This document shows, in pieces, positions 17,911 to 27,031 of a DNA stretch of 48,035 nt. The DNA lies in the NCBI RefSeq assembly GCF_002879535.1, contig NZ_PNOT02000049.1, forward strand, positions 1 to 48,035, in the 5' to 3' direction. Position 1 is the first letter of the stretch. Each line of letters opens with the position of its first letter. The DNA is from Mesorhizobium intechi. Its GTDB lineage: Bacteria; Pseudomonadota; Alphaproteobacteria; Rhizobiales; Rhizobiaceae. A model generated the notes under the pieces. The model was not told where the DNA came from. It ran no database searches and saw only the letters and a list, made by a program, of their open reading frames with translations. Made by a program: the position numbers and the translations under genes.

Positions 17911-17986
17911 TGGTGAGCGCGATGGGATTCGAACCCATGACCTACTGATTAAAAGTCAGTTGCTCTACCGGCTGAGCTACGCGCTC
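17911..17986 (-). tRNA. tRNA-Lys (anticodon UUU)
   Basis: The minus strand folds into a complete 76-nt cloverleaf. The acceptor stem is GAGCGCG paired with CGCGCTC, the D arm contains TAGCTCAGCCGG, the anticodon loop is CTTTTAA giving anticodon UUU, and the T arm is GGGTTCGAATCCC. The 3' CCA is encoded (TGG at 17911-17913 on the plus strand). Its 3' end faces the low-oxygen gene region to the left, the usual side for insertion of integrative elements. Confidence 0.97.
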
Positions 17987-18290
17987 CCGCGGGCGCGAAA
18001 GGGCGACCCTCGAAATTGCGCGGAACATAGGGAGAGTGCCTCGACCGGTCAACCGGAAAAAGAGTATCCGCAAGCCATACCGCGCGCGCCTTTCCACTGT
18101 GGCCCTCTGCCGGCTTCGATCGACGGCGCAACGCGCCGGCGAAGCGCTGGCATCACCCCACGTCGGCGCTGGCGGGAGGCCGGAGAAACATTACAATTCA
18201 GCAACTTGGGATTTTAGCGAGGAACCTTCCCCAAAACCACCCGTTGTCTCGACACAAGGGACGTCAATCACCCTTTCAAAGGAGAAGACC
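17987..18290. other. intergenic region between tRNA-Lys and the BA14K gene
   Basis: About 300 bp without a credible gene. It should contain the promoters of tRNA-Lys (leftward) and of the BA14K gene (rightward), but no convincing -35/-10 pair could be picked by eye. Confidence 0.4.
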
Positions 18291-18758
18291 ATGAAAAAGA
18301 TCGTATCGGGTATACTGGCGACCACCCTGTCGGCTTCGTTTGCCGCGACCGCTCTGCCTGCCAATGCCGCGCAGATGTTGGTGCCGCAAGCGGCATCGGC
18401 TTCGAGCGATGTGCAGACGGTCGATTACAAGCCGTGGATGAAGAACCGCCAGTTCAACCGCAATTTCAACGGCAATCGTAACTTTGCGCGTAATGGCGAC
18501 GGCTATTGGAATGGCCATCGCGGCTATCGCGAATATCATCGCGGCTATCGCCGCCACGGCGACTACTGGTTCCCGCTGGCAGCTTTCGCGACTGGCGCGC
18601 TGATTACGGGTGCCATCGTCAACAGCGAGAACAACCGCGTCTACGAAGGCAACGCGCATGTCCAGTGGTGCTACGACCGCTATCGGAGCTACCGTGCATC
18701 GGACAACACATTCCAGCCGAACTACGGACCGCGTCAGCAGTGCCGCTCACCGTACTGA
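18291..18758 (+). CDS. BA14K-family exported protein
   Basis: The 155-residue protein has a signal peptide ([19 protein letters not shown] ... ANA, about 1-26). A low-complexity Asn/Arg/Gly/Tyr-rich middle ([28 protein letters not shown]) is followed by a hydrophobic segment ([18 protein letters not shown]). The end, [29 protein letters not shown] split by the family's two cysteines, is the BA14K signature. The family is named after a Brucella abortus immunoreactive, lectin-like 14-kDa protein and is common in rhizobia; its role is not settled, with envelope and polysaccharide effects reported. An AAAGGAGA ribosome site precedes the ATG. It is a single-gene unit ending in a strong terminator. 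Confidence 0.9.
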   Translation: MKKIVSGILATTLSASFAATALPANAAQMLVPQAASASSDVQTVDYKPWMKNRQFNRNFNGNRNFARNGDGYWNGHRGYREYHRGYRRHGDYWFPLAAFATGALITGAIVNSENNRVYEGNAHVQWCYDRYRSYRASDNTFQPNYGPRQQCRSPY

Positions 18759-18784
18759 CCCCAGGTATCGGTAGCTGAGTATCT

Positions 18785-18815
18785 AGGCCCGCGCTGGAAA
18801 TGGCGCGGGCCTTTT
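18785..18815 (+). terminator. rho-independent terminator after the BA14K gene
   Basis: A perfect 10-bp stem AGGCCCGCGC / GCGCGGGCCT (18785-18794 and 18803-18812) with an 8-base loop is followed by a T run. It lies 27 bases after the stop codon. Confidence 0.92.
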
Positions 18816-18856
18816 CGTCGAAACTTTCATCCCCATCAGCGGAATGAAGTTTCCCT

Positions 18857-19333
18857 TCAACTGGCCCAGCTTGCGCTTTTGAGCGCCAGATAAAGGCCTC
18901 CACCTTCCCCGCGCGGAGAACGATAGGCGCCGAGCGCGTCGCAGACCCGCACCATTGCCGCGGTCAGTTCCCAGCCGAGTGCTTCCAGGTCATCTGTCGT
19001 GTCGGTCACATAAGCCTGCTGAAGTTCGGCAATATCATTCTCCTCGCCGAAGGAACGAACGCGTTTGGCGTCGGCAAGAAGTTCGTTGGGCAAGTTGGAA
19101 TTCGACCAAGCCCAAAGCCAGTTACCGGCCTTGGCGCTTATCGAGCCAGCAATCTGAATCTCGGCAACGACCTTGACGGTAGCATTGTCCGAAAAAAGAA
19201 GCCTGCCGGTCGTCAGGTCATAGTCATGGCGCGGCCAGTGGCCGAGGCGAAACTCCTTCTCCAAAATGGCATTCTTCGCGGTCAGCTGTTCAAACGCCTC
19301 GTCGCGCCAAGCAGGATACCAGTCTGGCTGCAT
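18857..19333 (-). CDS. DUF6882-like hypothetical protein
   Basis: The 158-residue protein has no signal peptide or membrane helix. The segment around GNWLWAWSNSNLP, preceded by ATVKVVAEIQIAGS and followed by an acidic helix, resembles the DUF6882 family of unknown function. The ATG at 19333 follows GGGTGGGGGAC; an in-frame GTG at 19342 is the alternative. It lies 34 bases after the glpK start-to-end block on the same strand but points away from any obvious partner. Whether it is transcribed with glpK (upstream of it) cannot be told. Confidence 0.7.
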   Translation of the reverse strand: MQPDWYPAWRDEAFEQLTAKNAILEKEFRLGHWPRHDYDLTTGRLLFSDNATVKVVAEIQIAGSISAKAGNWLWAWSNSNLPNELLADAKRVRSFGEENDIAELQQAYVTDTTDDLEALGWELTAAMVRVCDALGAYRSPRGEGGGLYLALKSASWAS

Positions 19334-19367
19334 GTCCCCCACCCTCAGGTTCGTTCCGTGGTGACCG

Positions 19368-20861
19368 TTATGACACGCTTAGCGTCCTGCGCACAGCATC
19401 GCGCCAGCCTGCCAGCTTGGCGGATCGGGTGGCGATATCCATCTCCGGCTTGAACCGCCGCTCGAGCGCCCAGCTTTTGGCGAATTCCTTCGCCTTGGGC
19501 CAGACACCAGCCTTCGAGCCGGCAAGCCAGGCCGCACCCAGCGCTGTCGTCTCAAGGATGGTCGGGCGATCGACCGGAGCATCGAGGATATCGGCCAGCC
19601 GCTGCATGGTCCAATCCGAAGCCACCATGCCGCCATCGACCCTGAGCACCGTTTTGGCCGAAGTGCCCTTCCAGTCCTTGCGCATGGCGTCGAGCAGGTC
19701 GCGGGTCTGATAGGCGACGGCCTCCAGGGCGGCGCGGGCGAATTCCGCCGGACCGGAATTGCGGGTCAGCCCGAAGATCGCGCCCCGCGCCTCGGCGTCC
19801 CAATGGGGCGCGCCGAGACCGACAAAGGCCGGCACCAGATAGACGTTTTGCGTCGGATCGGCTTCATCGGCGAGTTTTCCGCTCTGCTCGGCCTTGCCGA
19901 TCACCTTGATCCCGTCGCGCAGCCATTGCACGGCAGCGCCGGCGATGAAGATCGAGCCTTCCAGGGCATAGGTGGTCTTGCCGTTCAGCCGATAGGCGAT
20001 GGTGGTCAGGAGCCGGTTCTTCGAACGCACCAGATCGGCGCCGGTGTTGAGCAGCGCAAAACAGCCTGTGCCATAGGTGGATTTCATCATGCCCGGCTCG
20101 AAGCAGGCCTGGCCTATGGTCGCGGCGTGCTGGTCGCCGGCAACGCCGAGGATCCTTATCTCCGCGCCAAACAGATTTTTCTCGGTCACTCCATAATCAT
20201 CGGCGCAATCTTTGACCTCCGGCAGCATTTTTGCCGGAATGTTGAGAATGGCCAAGAGCTCGTCGTCCCAGGCGTTTTCCGCGATGTTGTAGACCAGCGT
20301 GCGAGAGGCGTTGGTGGCGTCGGTAGCGTGAACCTTGCCGCCGGTCAGCCGCCAGATCAGAAAACTGTCGATGGTACCGGCCAGCAACTCGCCTTTCTCG
20401 GCGCGCTTCCTGGCGCCCTTCACCTTGTCGAGTATCCAGGCGACCTTGGTGCCCGAGAAATAGGGATCGAGCAGCAGGCCGGTCTTACGCGTGAATTTCT
20501 TCTCCAGCCCTTGCTTCTTCAGCTTCTGGCAGAGCGGCGCGGTGCGGCGGTCCTGCCAGACGATGGCGTTGTGGATCGGCTTGCCGGTCACCTTGTCCCA
20601 GACGACGACGGTCTCGCGCTGGTTGGTGATGCCGACAGCGGCGATATCGGACGCTTCGCGGCCAGCATTCTTCAGCGCGGCCTTCACGGTCGTGACGACG
20701 CTTGCCCAGATCTCTTCCGGGTCGTGCTCGACCCAGCCGGAGGCCGGATAGTGCTGCGCGAATTCCTTCTGGCCGCTACCGGCGACTTTCATCTGGCCAT
20801 CGAACACGATAGCCCGCGTCGATGTCGTACCCTGGTCGATTGCCAGCACAAAACCGCTCAT
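19368..20861 (-). CDS. glpK: glycerol kinase
   Basis: GlpK phosphorylates glycerol to glycerol 3-phosphate. The 497-residue protein has the FGGY-kinase opening [16 protein letters not shown], the central [12 protein letters not shown], the [13 protein letters not shown] motif and the C-terminal [20 protein letters not shown]. Length is normal. The ATG at 20861 has GGAGG seven bases upstream; the earlier in-frame ATG at 20879 lacks one. It closes the glycerol gene run, 90 bp after glpV, and two hairpins lie in that gap. It gives the transporter's substrate its first metabolic step; GlpD performs the second. Confidence 0.96.
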   Translation of the reverse strand: MSGFVLAIDQGTTSTRAIVFDGQMKVAGSGQKEFAQHYPASGWVEHDPEEIWASVVTTVKAALKNAGREASDIAAVGITNQRETVVVWDKVTGKPIHNAIVWQDRRTAPLCQKLKKQGLEKKFTRKTGLLLDPYFSGTKVAWILDKVKGARKRAEKGELLAGTIDSFLIWRLTGGKVHATDATNASRTLVYNIAENAWDDELLAILNIPAKMLPEVKDCADDYGVTEKNLFGAEIRILGVAGDQHAATIGQACFEPGMMKSTYGTGCFALLNTGADLVRSKNRLLTTIAYRLNGKTTYALEGSIFIAGAAVQWLRDGIKVIGKAEQSGKLADEADPTQNVYLVPAFVGLGAPHWDAEARGAIFGLTRNSGPAEFARAALEAVAYQTRDLLDAMRKDWKGTSAKTVLRVDGGMVASDWTMQRLADILDAPVDRPTILETTALGAAWLAGSKAGVWPKAKEFAKSWALERRFKPEMDIATRSAKLAGWRDAVRRTLSVS

Positions 20862-20886
20862 TGCGTCCTCCGCCTTCACACAAACA

Positions 20887-20939
20887 GGGGAGACGGCAAC
20901 ATGCCGCCTCCCCCAATTTCACACGGACGCGAGCGTCCG
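20887..20939 (-). repeat. tandem hairpins between glpV and glpK
   Basis: Two inverted repeats sit in the glpV-glpK gap. The first (20887-20913) pairs GGGGAGACGGC with GCCGCCTCCCC, with one mismatch and a 5-base loop. The second (20924-20939) pairs CGGACG with CGTCCG around CGAG. Neither is followed by a U run on the minus strand, so they look more like mRNA-stabilising or attenuating stem-loops than full terminators. Such loops after a binding-protein gene commonly keep its mRNA level above that of downstream genes. Confidence 0.6.
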
Positions 20940-20951
20940 CACAGGACAGTC

Positions 20952-22676
20952 CTATTTCTGCCAGCTCTTGACCAGTTCGTCGTAGTTGATGGTGATCGGC
21001 TTGTCCTTTTCCTTCTCGAGCTTCAGCTGAGGCGCCAGATTGCCGCCCTTGACCGCGTCGGCGTTCCAGTAGGCAAGGTCATGCTCTTCGGCCATCTTCG
21101 GTCCGATGTCGCCCTGGACACCGGATTTCTCGATACGTGCCATGACCTTTTCCTGATCGGCGCAGAGCGAATCCATGGCTTCCTGCGGTGTCTTGGCACC
21201 AGACGATGCGTCACCGATGTTCTGCCACCAGAGCTGCGCCAGCTTCGGATAGTCCGGCACGTTGGTCCCGGTCGGCGTCCACTGCACACGGGCCGGCGAG
21301 CGATAGAACTCGATCAGACCGCCGAGCTTCGGCGCACGTTCGGTGAAGCTCTTGTCATGGATCGTGGAGTCGCGAATGAAGGTCAGGCCAACCTGGCTCT
21401 TCTTCACATCGACGGTCTTCGAGGTGACGAACTGGGCATAAAGCCAGGCGGCCTTGGCGCGGTCGGTCGGCGTCGACTTCATCAGAGTCCAGGATCCGAC
21501 GTCCTGATAGCCGAGCTTCATGCCGTCCTTCCAGTAGGAGCCGTGCGGAGACGGCGCCATGCGCCACTTCGGCGTGCCGTCGTCGTTCATCACCGGAAGG
21601 CCGGGCTTGACCATGTCGGCGGTGAACGCTGTGTACCAGAAGATCTGCTGGGCGACATTGCCTTGCGACGGCACGGGGCCGGATTCGGAGAAGGTCATGC
21701 CCTGGGCTTCCGGCGGCGCATAGGCTTTCAGCCAATCAAGATACTTCTGGATGGCATAGACCGATGCCGGTCCATTGGTGTCGCCGCCGCGCGCGGTGCA
21801 CGAGCCGACAGGTCGCGAATTTGCATCGACCTTGATGCCCCATTCGTCGACCGGCACACCGTTCGGCAGGCCCTTGTCGCCATTGCCGGCCATCGACAGC
21901 CAGGCGTCCGTGAACCGCCAGCCGAGCGACGGATCCTTCTTGCCGTAGTCCATGTGGCCATAGACCTTCTTGCCGTTGACGTCGCGGCCCGTGAAGAATT
22001 CCGCGATGTCCTCATAGGCCGACCAGTTGACCGGCACGCCGAGCTCGTAGCCGTACTTGGCCTTGAAGTCGGCCTTGTTCTTCTCATCGTTGAACCAGTC
22101 GTAACGGAACCAGTAGAGGTTCGCGAACTGCTGGTCGGGAAGCTGGTAGAGCTTCTTGTCCGGCGCGGTGGTGAACTTGGTGCCGATGAAGTCGTTGACG
22201 TCGAGCATCGGATCGGTAACGTCCTTGCCTTCGCCCGCCATCCAGTCGGTCAGGTTGCGCACCTGCTGGTAACGCCAGTGCGTGCCGATCAGATCGGAAT
22301 CGTTGACCCAGCCGTCATAGATGTTCTGGCCGGTCTGCATCTGGGTCTGGATCTTCTCGACGACGTCGCCTTCCTGGATGACGTCATGCGTGACCTTGAT
22401 GCCGGTGATGGCGGTAAAGGCCGGTGCCAGCACCTGAGACTCGTACTGGTGGGTCGTCAAGGTTTCAGACACGACTTTGATTTCCATGCCCGCGAAGGGC
22501 TTGGCCGCGTCTATGAACCACTGCATTTGCTTTTCCTGGTCGGCGCGGGACAGCGTCGATACGTCGCCTATCTCTTTGTCCAGAAAGGCTTTTGCCTCAT
22601 CCATCCCGGCATAGGCATTGCCTGCGCCGAGCAACAGGACAAGGGCCGTTGTTGATGTTAAAAATTGCCGTCGCAT
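20952..22676 (-). CDS. glpV: glycerol ABC transporter, periplasmic binding protein
   Basis: The 574-residue protein has a signal peptide (MRRQFLTSTTALVLLLGAG ... AYA, 1-23) and the long extracellular solute-binding fold. Sequence such as FIDAAKPFAGMEIKVVSETL and the Trp/Tyr-rich NLYWFRYDWFND are typical of the binding protein in the R. leguminosarum glpSTPQUV system. It is larger than maltose-type binding proteins. GGAGG stands six bases before the ATG. Its gene follows glpU and precedes glpK, so the substrate is inferred to be glycerol, captured in the periplasm and passed to GlpP/GlpQ. Confidence 0.88.
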   Translation of the reverse strand: MRRQFLTSTTALVLLLGAGNAYAGMDEAKAFLDKEIGDVSTLSRADQEKQMQWFIDAAKPFAGMEIKVVSETLTTHQYESQVLAPAFTAITGIKVTHDVIQEGDVVEKIQTQMQTGQNIYDGWVNDSDLIGTHWRYQQVRNLTDWMAGEGKDVTDPMLDVNDFIGTKFTTAPDKKLYQLPDQQFANLYWFRYDWFNDEKNKADFKAKYGYELGVPVNWSAYEDIAEFFTGRDVNGKKVYGHMDYGKKDPSLGWRFTDAWLSMAGNGDKGLPNGVPVDEWGIKVDANSRPVGSCTARGGDTNGPASVYAIQKYLDWLKAYAPPEAQGMTFSESGPVPSQGNVAQQIFWYTAFTADMVKPGLPVMNDDGTPKWRMAPSPHGSYWKDGMKLGYQDVGSWTLMKSTPTDRAKAAWLYAQFVTSKTVDVKKSQVGLTFIRDSTIHDKSFTERAPKLGGLIEFYRSPARVQWTPTGTNVPDYPKLAQLWWQNIGDASSGAKTPQEAMDSLCADQEKVMARIEKSGVQGDIGPKMAEEHDLAYWNADAVKGGNLAPQLKLEKEKDKPITINYDELVKSWQK

Positions 22677-22755
22677 GTGTTTCCTCCACTGTTTCAGGTT
22701 TCAAGTGCGATCTGGAGCGGTCGCCGGCACGCGGCCGCTCCAACAGTTTCCCCCT

Positions 22756-23043
22756 CTATACGTAGCGGAACACGCCGACGGCGTAGACCACGGAGAGAGC
22801 GAGAGCCCACCAAAGGTTGGATCCAACGAGACCCAGCCAAGCGAGATGAATAAAGGCGCTGCCAAGCAACGACAGGAAAAGGCGATCGCCCCGCGTCGTC
22901 TCGAAGCGCAGGATGCCGACGCGCGGATTGCCGCCCGGCGAGGCGTATTCCCACGCCGCCATGCCGCACAGCAACAGCAGGACGGTCACGAAGAAGGCCG
23001 CCGTCGGCCACGTCCACGCCATCCAGGAGAGGTCTAGGTTCAT
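22756..23043 (-). CDS. glpU: small membrane protein of the glycerol transporter (DUF2160)
   Basis: This 95-residue protein has about three hydrophobic segments (WPTAAFFVTVLLLLCGM, LFLSLLGSAFIHLAWLGLVG, WWALALSVVYAVGVF). It corresponds to the DUF2160 protein encoded between the permeases and the binding protein in rhizobial glycerol transporters. The ATG at 23043 is two bases from the glpQ stop, so translation is coupled. Its task in the transporter is not established; an accessory membrane subunit is the likely reading. Confidence 0.85.
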   Translation of the reverse strand: MNLDLSWMAWTWPTAAFFVTVLLLLCGMAAWEYASPGGNPRVGILRFETTRGDRLFLSLLGSAFIHLAWLGLVGSNLWWALALSVVYAVGVFRYV

Positions 23044-23045
23044 GA

Positions 23046-23963
<918 letters not shown>

Positions 23964-23964
23964 T

Positions 23965-24831
23965 TCAGCGCTCCGCGTCGTAATTGGTCATCACGGTGTA
24001 GAACACCCATGACAACAACAGGATGATGAGGAAGTAGACCAGCGACATGGCGGCGGCCGGGCCAAGGTCGAACTGGCCGAGCGCCGTCTTGACGAGGTCG
24101 ATCGACAGGAAGGTCGTCGAGTTGCCCGGCCCGCCGCCGGTGACGACGAACGGTTCGGTGTAGATCATGAAACTGTCCATGAAGCGCAGCAGCACGGCGA
24201 TCAAAAGCACGCGCTGCATCTTCGGCAGCTGGATGTAGCGAAACACCGCCCAGCGTGAGGCCCCGTCGATCTTGGCCGCCTGGTAGAAGGCATCGGGGAT
24301 CGAGACCAGTCCGGCGTAGCAGAGCAGCACGACGAGGCTGGTCCAGTGCCAGACATCCATGACGATGATCGTCACCCAGGCGTCGAACGGATCCTGCACG
24401 TAATTGTAGTCGATGCCGATCGCGTTAAGGTAATAGCCCAGCAGCCCGATGTCGTTGCGTCCGAACACCTGCCAGATGGTGCCGACGACGTTCCACGGGA
24501 TGAGCAGCGGCAGGGACATCAGCACCAGGCACATTGGCACGCCCCATCCCTTCTTCGGCATGTTGAGCGCGATGAAGATGCCGAGCGGCACCTCGATCGC
24601 CAGGATGATGAAGGAAAAGATCAGGTTGCGGACCATCGCTTCCCAGAAGCGGCTGGACGACAGCAGTTCCTCGAACCATTCGGTGCCGGCCCAGGTGAAG
24701 ACATTGTTGCCGAACGTGTCCTGCACCGAATAGTTGACGACTGTCATCAGCGGTATGACGGCGGTGAAGGCTACCAGCACCAGCACCGGCAGCACGAGGA
24801 ACCAGGCCTTGTTGTTCCACGTCTTGTCCAT
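23965..24831 (-). CDS. glpP: glycerol ABC transporter permease (MalF-like)
   Basis: The 288-residue protein has six predicted membrane helices and the EAA loop SIPDAFYQAAKIDGASRWAVFRYIQLP. It is the MalF-type partner of GlpQ. The ATG at 24831 directly follows the stop codon of the upstream ATPase gene, so the two are translationally coupled. Confidence 0.9.
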   Translation of the reverse strand: MDKTWNNKAWFLVLPVLVLVAFTAVIPLMTVVNYSVQDTFGNNVFTWAGTEWFEELLSSSRFWEAMVRNLIFSFIILAIEVPLGIFIALNMPKKGWGVPMCLVLMSLPLLIPWNVVGTIWQVFGRNDIGLLGYYLNAIGIDYNYVQDPFDAWVTIIVMDVWHWTSLVVLLCYAGLVSIPDAFYQAAKIDGASRWAVFRYIQLPKMQRVLLIAVLLRFMDSFMIYTEPFVVTGGGPGNSTTFLSIDLVKTALGQFDLGPAAAMSLVYFLIILLLSWVFYTVMTNYDAER

Positions 24832-25899
24832 CTATGCCCCCATCTCGACACGCCAGGAATCGGCATAGATGTTGATGCCGGCCGGATCGAACCGCATCTT
24901 CGGTTCGGCTGGCACGGTCTCGTCCTCGCCGATGACGGCAGCGATGTCCCTGCCTTCCAGCTTGGCGCGAACCACCTTGTGGCGGCCGAGATCCTCGACC
25001 TTGCTGATCGAGACGGCCATGCCGTCACGGCCGAGCCGCACATATTCGGGGCGGATGCCGAGTTCGACGGCGCCGCCGGCGGCTTTGGGCGCGCCCGGCA
25101 GTTCGATCCGCTGCGAGCCGAGCGTCGCCGTCTTGCCGTCGATCGCCACCGGCATGACATTCATGCCCGGCGAACCGATGAAATAACCGACAAAAGTATG
25201 GCGCGGCCGCTCGAACAGTTCCGCCGGCGTGCCGATCTGCACGATGCCGCCATCATACATGACGACGACCTGGTCGGCGAAGGTCAGCGCCTCGGTCTGG
25301 TCGTGGGTGACGTACACCATGGTGTAGCCGAAGCGGCGATGCAGTTGCTTCAATTGCGAGCGCAGCACCCACTTCATGTGCGGGTCGATCACCGTCAACG
25401 GCTCATCGAACAGGATGGCGTTGACGTCGGAGCGCACCAGCCCGCGGCCGAGCGAGATCTTCTGCTTCTGGTCGGCGGTCAGGCCCCTCGCCTTCTTCTT
25501 GGCCCAGGACGCCAGATCGATCATCTCCAGCGTCTCGCGCACCTTGCGGTCGACATCGGCCTCCGGCACGCCGCGATTGCGTAGCGGGAAGGCCAGATTG
25601 TCGTAGACGGTCATGGTGTCGTAGATGACCGGAAACTGGAACACCTGCGCGATGTTGCGTTCCTGCGTCGACAGACCGGTCACGTCCCGGCCGTTGAACA
25701 GCAACTGGCCGTGCGAGGGATGCAGCAGGCCCGAAATGATGTTGAGCAGCGTGGTCTTGCCGCAGCCGGACGGCCCGAGCAGCGCATAGGCGCCGCCATC
25801 CTCGAATGTGTGGTGCACTTCCCTGAGCGCGAAATCTGCATCCTTCTGGGGGTTCGGCAGATAGGAATGCCTGATGTGGTTGACGTCGATGCGCGCCAT
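24832..25899 (-). CDS. glpT: glycerol ABC transporter ATPase with degenerate signature motif
   Basis: This 355-residue MalK-like ATPase has Walker A GPSGCGKT (42-49), the Q loop VFQFPV, Walker B AILFDEP (161-167) and the switch His199 in VYVTHDQTEAL. The ABC signature, normally LSGGQ, reads LTADQ (140-144), and the D loop is changed as well (TVIDP). The C-terminal third is an OB-type regulatory region. With GlpS it should form a heterodimer whose two ATP sites are unequal. The gene lies 10 bases after glpS and abuts glpP. Confidence 0.92.
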   Translation of the reverse strand: MARIDVNHIRHSYLPNPQKDADFALREVHHTFEDGGAYALLGPSGCGKTTLLNIISGLLHPSHGQLLFNGRDVTGLSTQERNIAQVFQFPVIYDTMTVYDNLAFPLRNRGVPEADVDRKVRETLEMIDLASWAKKKARGLTADQKQKISLGRGLVRSDVNAILFDEPLTVIDPHMKWVLRSQLKQLHRRFGYTMVYVTHDQTEALTFADQVVVMYDGGIVQIGTPAELFERPRHTFVGYFIGSPGMNVMPVAIDGKTATLGSQRIELPGAPKAAGGAVELGIRPEYVRLGRDGMAVSISKVEDLGRHKVVRAKLEGRDIAAVIGEDETVPAEPKMRFDPAGINIYADSWRVEMGA

Positions 25900-25909
25900 A
25901 TCGCCCTCC

Positions 25910-26989
25910 TCAAGCCGCCAGCTTCGGTGCGGTCACGGCACGGCCGTGCTCGTCGAAAACCATGATGTGACGCGGATCGATGAACACCTCGACCACTTCG
26001 TCGGTCTCGAAATCCCTGATGCCGTGGGTCAGCATGACCCAGCGCACGTCGGCAAAATCCAGATGGATGAAACTCTCCGACCCGGTGATCTCGGTGATCG
26101 TCACCTTTGCCCGCACTGGCACGGCGCTGGCGTTGGGCCGTTCAAGGGATAGGTGGTGCGGCTGAAAACCGATTGTGTAGTTGCCGTCGGCGATGCCGAC
26201 GAGTTCGGGCGGCACCGGCAGCTTCACCCCGCCTTCGAGCAGGAAGTCGGCGCCCTTCTTGGCCAGCACGATGGTGTTGAGCGGCGGATCGGCGAAGGTC
26301 CTCGCTGTCACCAGGTCGACCGGCTTGCGGAAGACGTCGATGGTCGGTCCGAACTGCGTGATGCGGCCTTCCGACAGCGTTGCCGTGTTGCCGCCGAGCA
26401 GCAGCGCCTCGTGCGGTTCGGTCGTGGCGTAGACGAAGATGGTGCCGGCGGCGGCAAAGATCCTCGGCAGTTCGGCCCGCAACTCCTCGCGCAATTTGTA
26501 GTCGAGATTGGCGAGCGGCTCGTCGAGCAGCACCAGGCTGGCATTCTTGACGATGGCGCGAGCCAGTGCGGTGCGCTGCTGCTGGCCGCCCGACAGGCTG
26601 AGCGGCGTGCGGTCCAGATAGGGCGTCAGCTTCAGCAGCGCCGCGGCCTCGCGCACCTGGCTGTCGATCTTGCCTTGCTCTGCGCCGGCCACCCGGAGCG
26701 GCGAGGCGATGTTTTCATAGACGGTCATCGCCGGATAGTTGATGAACTGCTGGTAGACCATGGCGATCTTGCGCTTCTGCACCGTCGTGCCGGTGACATC
26801 ATGGCCGTCGAACCACACCGAGCCCGTAGTCGGCACATCGAGACCGGCCATCAGCCGCATCAGGCTGGTCTTGCCGGACAGCGTCGGCCCGAGCAGAACG
26901 TTGAGCGAGCCATGCTCGAGCGTCAGCGACACATCGCGTATGTGCTCGACCGCACCAACCGTCTTGGTGACGTTCCTCAGTTCAAGCAT
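25910..26989 (-). CDS. glpS: glycerol ABC transporter ATPase lacking the H-loop histidine
   Basis: The 359-residue MalK-like protein has Walker A GPTLSGKT (34-41), the Q loop, a canonical LSGGQ signature (132-136) and Walker B LVLLDEP (152-158). The switch region reads VYATTEPHEAL, so the family's H-loop histidine is Thr190. Its defects therefore complement those of GlpT: this subunit gives a good signature to GlpT's intact site, while its own site lacks both the His and a normal partner signature. It is the first transporter gene after glpD (42-base gap). Confidence 0.92.
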   Translation of the reverse strand: MLELRNVTKTVGAVEHIRDVSLTLEHGSLNVLLGPTLSGKTSLMRLMAGLDVPTTGSVWFDGHDVTGTTVQKRKIAMVYQQFINYPAMTVYENIASPLRVAGAEQGKIDSQVREAAALLKLTPYLDRTPLSLSGGQQQRTALARAIVKNASLVLLDEPLANLDYKLREELRAELPRIFAAAGTIFVYATTEPHEALLLGGNTATLSEGRITQFGPTIDVFRKPVDLVTARTFADPPLNTIVLAKKGADFLLEGGVKLPVPPELVGIADGNYTIGFQPHHLSLERPNASAVPVRAKVTITEITGSESFIHLDFADVRWVMLTHGIRDFETDEVVEVFIDPRHIMVFDEHGRAVTAPKLAA

Positions 26990-27031
26990 GACGCCTCCTC
27001 CCGGGCTTCCCGCATCAGCTCAAGACCCTCT

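Noticed and set aside
17911..17986. Search for a second copy of the tRNA-Lys 3' end as an attachment repeat
   Set aside because: None was noticed by eye elsewhere in the window, and there is no integrase gene, so no mobile element is called.
19803..22655. Very long plus-strand open frame (950 codons) opposite glpK and glpV
   Set aside because: It covers the antisense strand of two clear genes and their gap, and the composition is typical of a GC-driven shadow frame.
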